This document shows positions 4,861-5,536 of a DNA stretch of 5,536 nt, in pieces. Where the stretch lies: contig CAZPUJ010000182.1 of assembly GCA_964589725.1 (NCBI GenBank), positions 1 to 5,536 of the forward strand. Direction: 5' to 3'. The translations under genes were made by a program, and so were the position numbers. Source of the stretch: CAYSHJ01 sp964589725 (GTDB lineage Bacteria; Planctomycetota; Planctomycetia; Planctomycetales; Planctomycetaceae). The first letter of the stretch is position 1, and each line of letters begins with the position of its first letter. The notes beneath the pieces were generated by a model. The model had not been told where the DNA came from, made no database searches, and worked only from the letters and a program-made list of their open reading frames with translations.

Positions 4861-5536
4861 GAAATGCAAATTGAAAATTGAAAACTGCCAGGTGAGTGCG
4901 GGTTCGATTCTCAATTTTCAATTTTCAATTTGCGATTTGCATTGTTCCGCGAGGATCAGCGCTCTTGCACTTGCGGCTCTCCTGCTGATGACGCTCGCGG
5001 GTTGTCCCAGTTCGTCGGCACCGCCTTCGCCGCCCAAAGGGAGTGGTGGGGCAACGACCTCCAGCGGAGGAAGCGGCGGACGCTCATCCGGAAGTTCGGC
5101 GATTCGGTTCGAAGAGGTCACGTCGACATCCGGCGTTCAGTTCACGTACCGCAATGGCGAAGATGCCCGCGAGGTCGCCATTCTGGAATCACTCGGGGGC
5201 GGCGTAGGGCTATTCGATTTTGATGGCGACGGCGATCTCGATTTGTGCGTTGCCGGCGGCGGACACTACAGCGACAAAAAGACTGACGGCTCGAGAGATG
5301 TGCTCGGTTGGCCGCACGCGATTTATCGCAACGACGGGGATTGGCATTTCACCGATGTGACTGGTCTGACAGGAGCCACCTTCGCTCCGTATTACAGTCA
5401 CGGTGCGGCTGCGGCGGACTTCGACAACGATGGCTTTTGCGATGTGCTCATAACCGGCTACGGCGGCGTGCTGCTGTTGCACAATCATGGCGACGGGACG
5501 TTTGAAGAAATCGCCAAGCCGGCGGGGATGACCGAC
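4829..5536 (+). CDS. CRTAC1/FG-GAP repeat lipoprotein (C-terminus beyond window)
   Basis: The frame is open for 236 codons to the right edge. A hydrophobic stretch, ISALALAALLLMTLAGC, ends in a lipobox with cysteine 59, so the protein is probably a lipoprotein anchored outside the cytoplasm. A Ser/Gly/Pro linker (60-91) follows, then FEEVTSTSGVQFTYRNGE (94-111) and ILESLGGGVGLFDFDG, a pattern typical of CRTAC1/ASPIC-type proteins. Acidic calcium-binding loops of FG-GAP/VCBS type occur at 130-138 (DFDGDGDLD) and 197-205 (DFDNDGFCD), with a third, looser one near HNHGDGTF. Such proteins form beta-propellers, and many planctomycetes carry dozens; the substrate is unknown. The family usually has several more repeats and an ASPIC/UnbV domain, beyond the window. 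The start is uncertain: ATG 4829 has AAGGGGAG upstream but puts about 40 residues, largely repeat-encoded, before the hydrophobic core; TTG 4937 would give a textbook 23-residue signal but lacks a ribosome binding site. Confidence 0.85.
   Translation, partial: MKNEKPNLQIEKCKLKIENCQVSAGSILNFQFSICDLHCSARISALALAALLLMTLAGCPSSSAPPSPPKGSGGATTSSGGSGGRSSGSSAIRFEEVTSTSGVQFTYRNGEDAREVAILESLGGGVGLFDFDGDGDLDLCVAGGGHYSDKKTDGSRDVLGWPHAIYRNDGDWHFTDVTGLTGATFAPYYSHGAAAADFDNDGFCDVLITGYGGVLLLHNHGDGTFEEIAKPAGMTD
4846..4859. repeat. Perfect 14-bp palindrome over the yjbQ stop
   Basis: CAATTTGCAAATTG reads the same on both strands and covers the last codons of yjbQ and the first two bases of its stop. It shares the CAATTTGC word with the neighbouring 19-bp inverted repeat, so it probably belongs to the same inserted element. 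Confidence 0.75.
4866..4933. repeat. Perfect 19-bp inverted repeat inside the lipoprotein 5' end
   Basis: The arms 4866-4884 and 4915-4933 are exact inverse complements (left arm GCAAATTGAAAATTGAAAA) with a 30-base spacer. The element is markedly AT-rich against its GC-rich neighbours. It lies just after the yjbQ stop and, if the 4829 start is used, is translated as part of the lipoprotein N-terminus. It looks like a dispersed non-coding repeat; other copies cannot be checked here. Confidence 0.85.

Noticed and set aside
4384..4914. 176-codon minus-strand frame over yjbQ
   Set aside because: It is antisense to a clear UPF0047 gene, and its N-terminal part is only the translated AT-rich inverted repeat.
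2352..5536. Possible novel gene system linking SDR, aroC, yjbQ and the lipoprotein
   Set aside because: All four belong to known families, the SDR is divergent, and nothing suggests a shared function; ordinary neighbourhood is the simpler reading.

Overview
The window looks like chromosomal DNA of a planctomycete (Planctomycetota). Four things point there: a very large surface-type protein whose N-terminus carries a basic stretch followed by an LEPR-XLL-like motif (LEDRCLL), SdrD_B and DUF11-type repeats in that protein, a lipoprotein of the CRTAC1/FG-GAP type, and AT-rich palindromic repeats between genes. The assignment is made by protein style only; I cannot name a genus.

Layout. Positions 1-1928 (minus strand) hold the first 642 codons of a large, probably secreted or cell-surface repeat protein that runs off the left edge. 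Positions 1929-2351 are a gene-poor spacer: its AT-rich part (about 1930-2120) probably holds the promoter of the big gene, and its other end holds a strong hairpin (2322-2350) just behind the next gene. Positions 2352-3077 (minus) encode a complete short-chain dehydrogenase/reductase resembling KduD. A 107-bp divergent spacer with repeated GTCAGTTG words follows. Then three plus-strand genes lie close together: aroC (3185-4345, chorismate synthase), a yjbQ/UPF0047 gene (4405-4860) and the start of a CRTAC1-like lipoprotein gene (4829 to beyond 5536).

How the genes relate. aroC makes chorismate, the last common step of the shikimate pathway. The YjbQ-family protein is a small conserved enzyme with reported weak thiamine-phosphate synthase activity. 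The lipoprotein is probably extracytoplasmic. They share strand and spacing (59 bp, then a 32-bp overlap) and may be co-transcribed, but no shared pathway is evident. The SDR points away from aroC.

The most unusual feature is that two inverted repeats sit exactly at the aroC/yjbQ and yjbQ/lipoprotein junctions and appear to have supplied coding sequence: the AroC tail, the YjbQ tail and the N-terminal extension of the lipoprotein. I found no CRISPR array, tRNA, rRNA, transposase or defence locus, and no clear sign of an undescribed multi-gene system.
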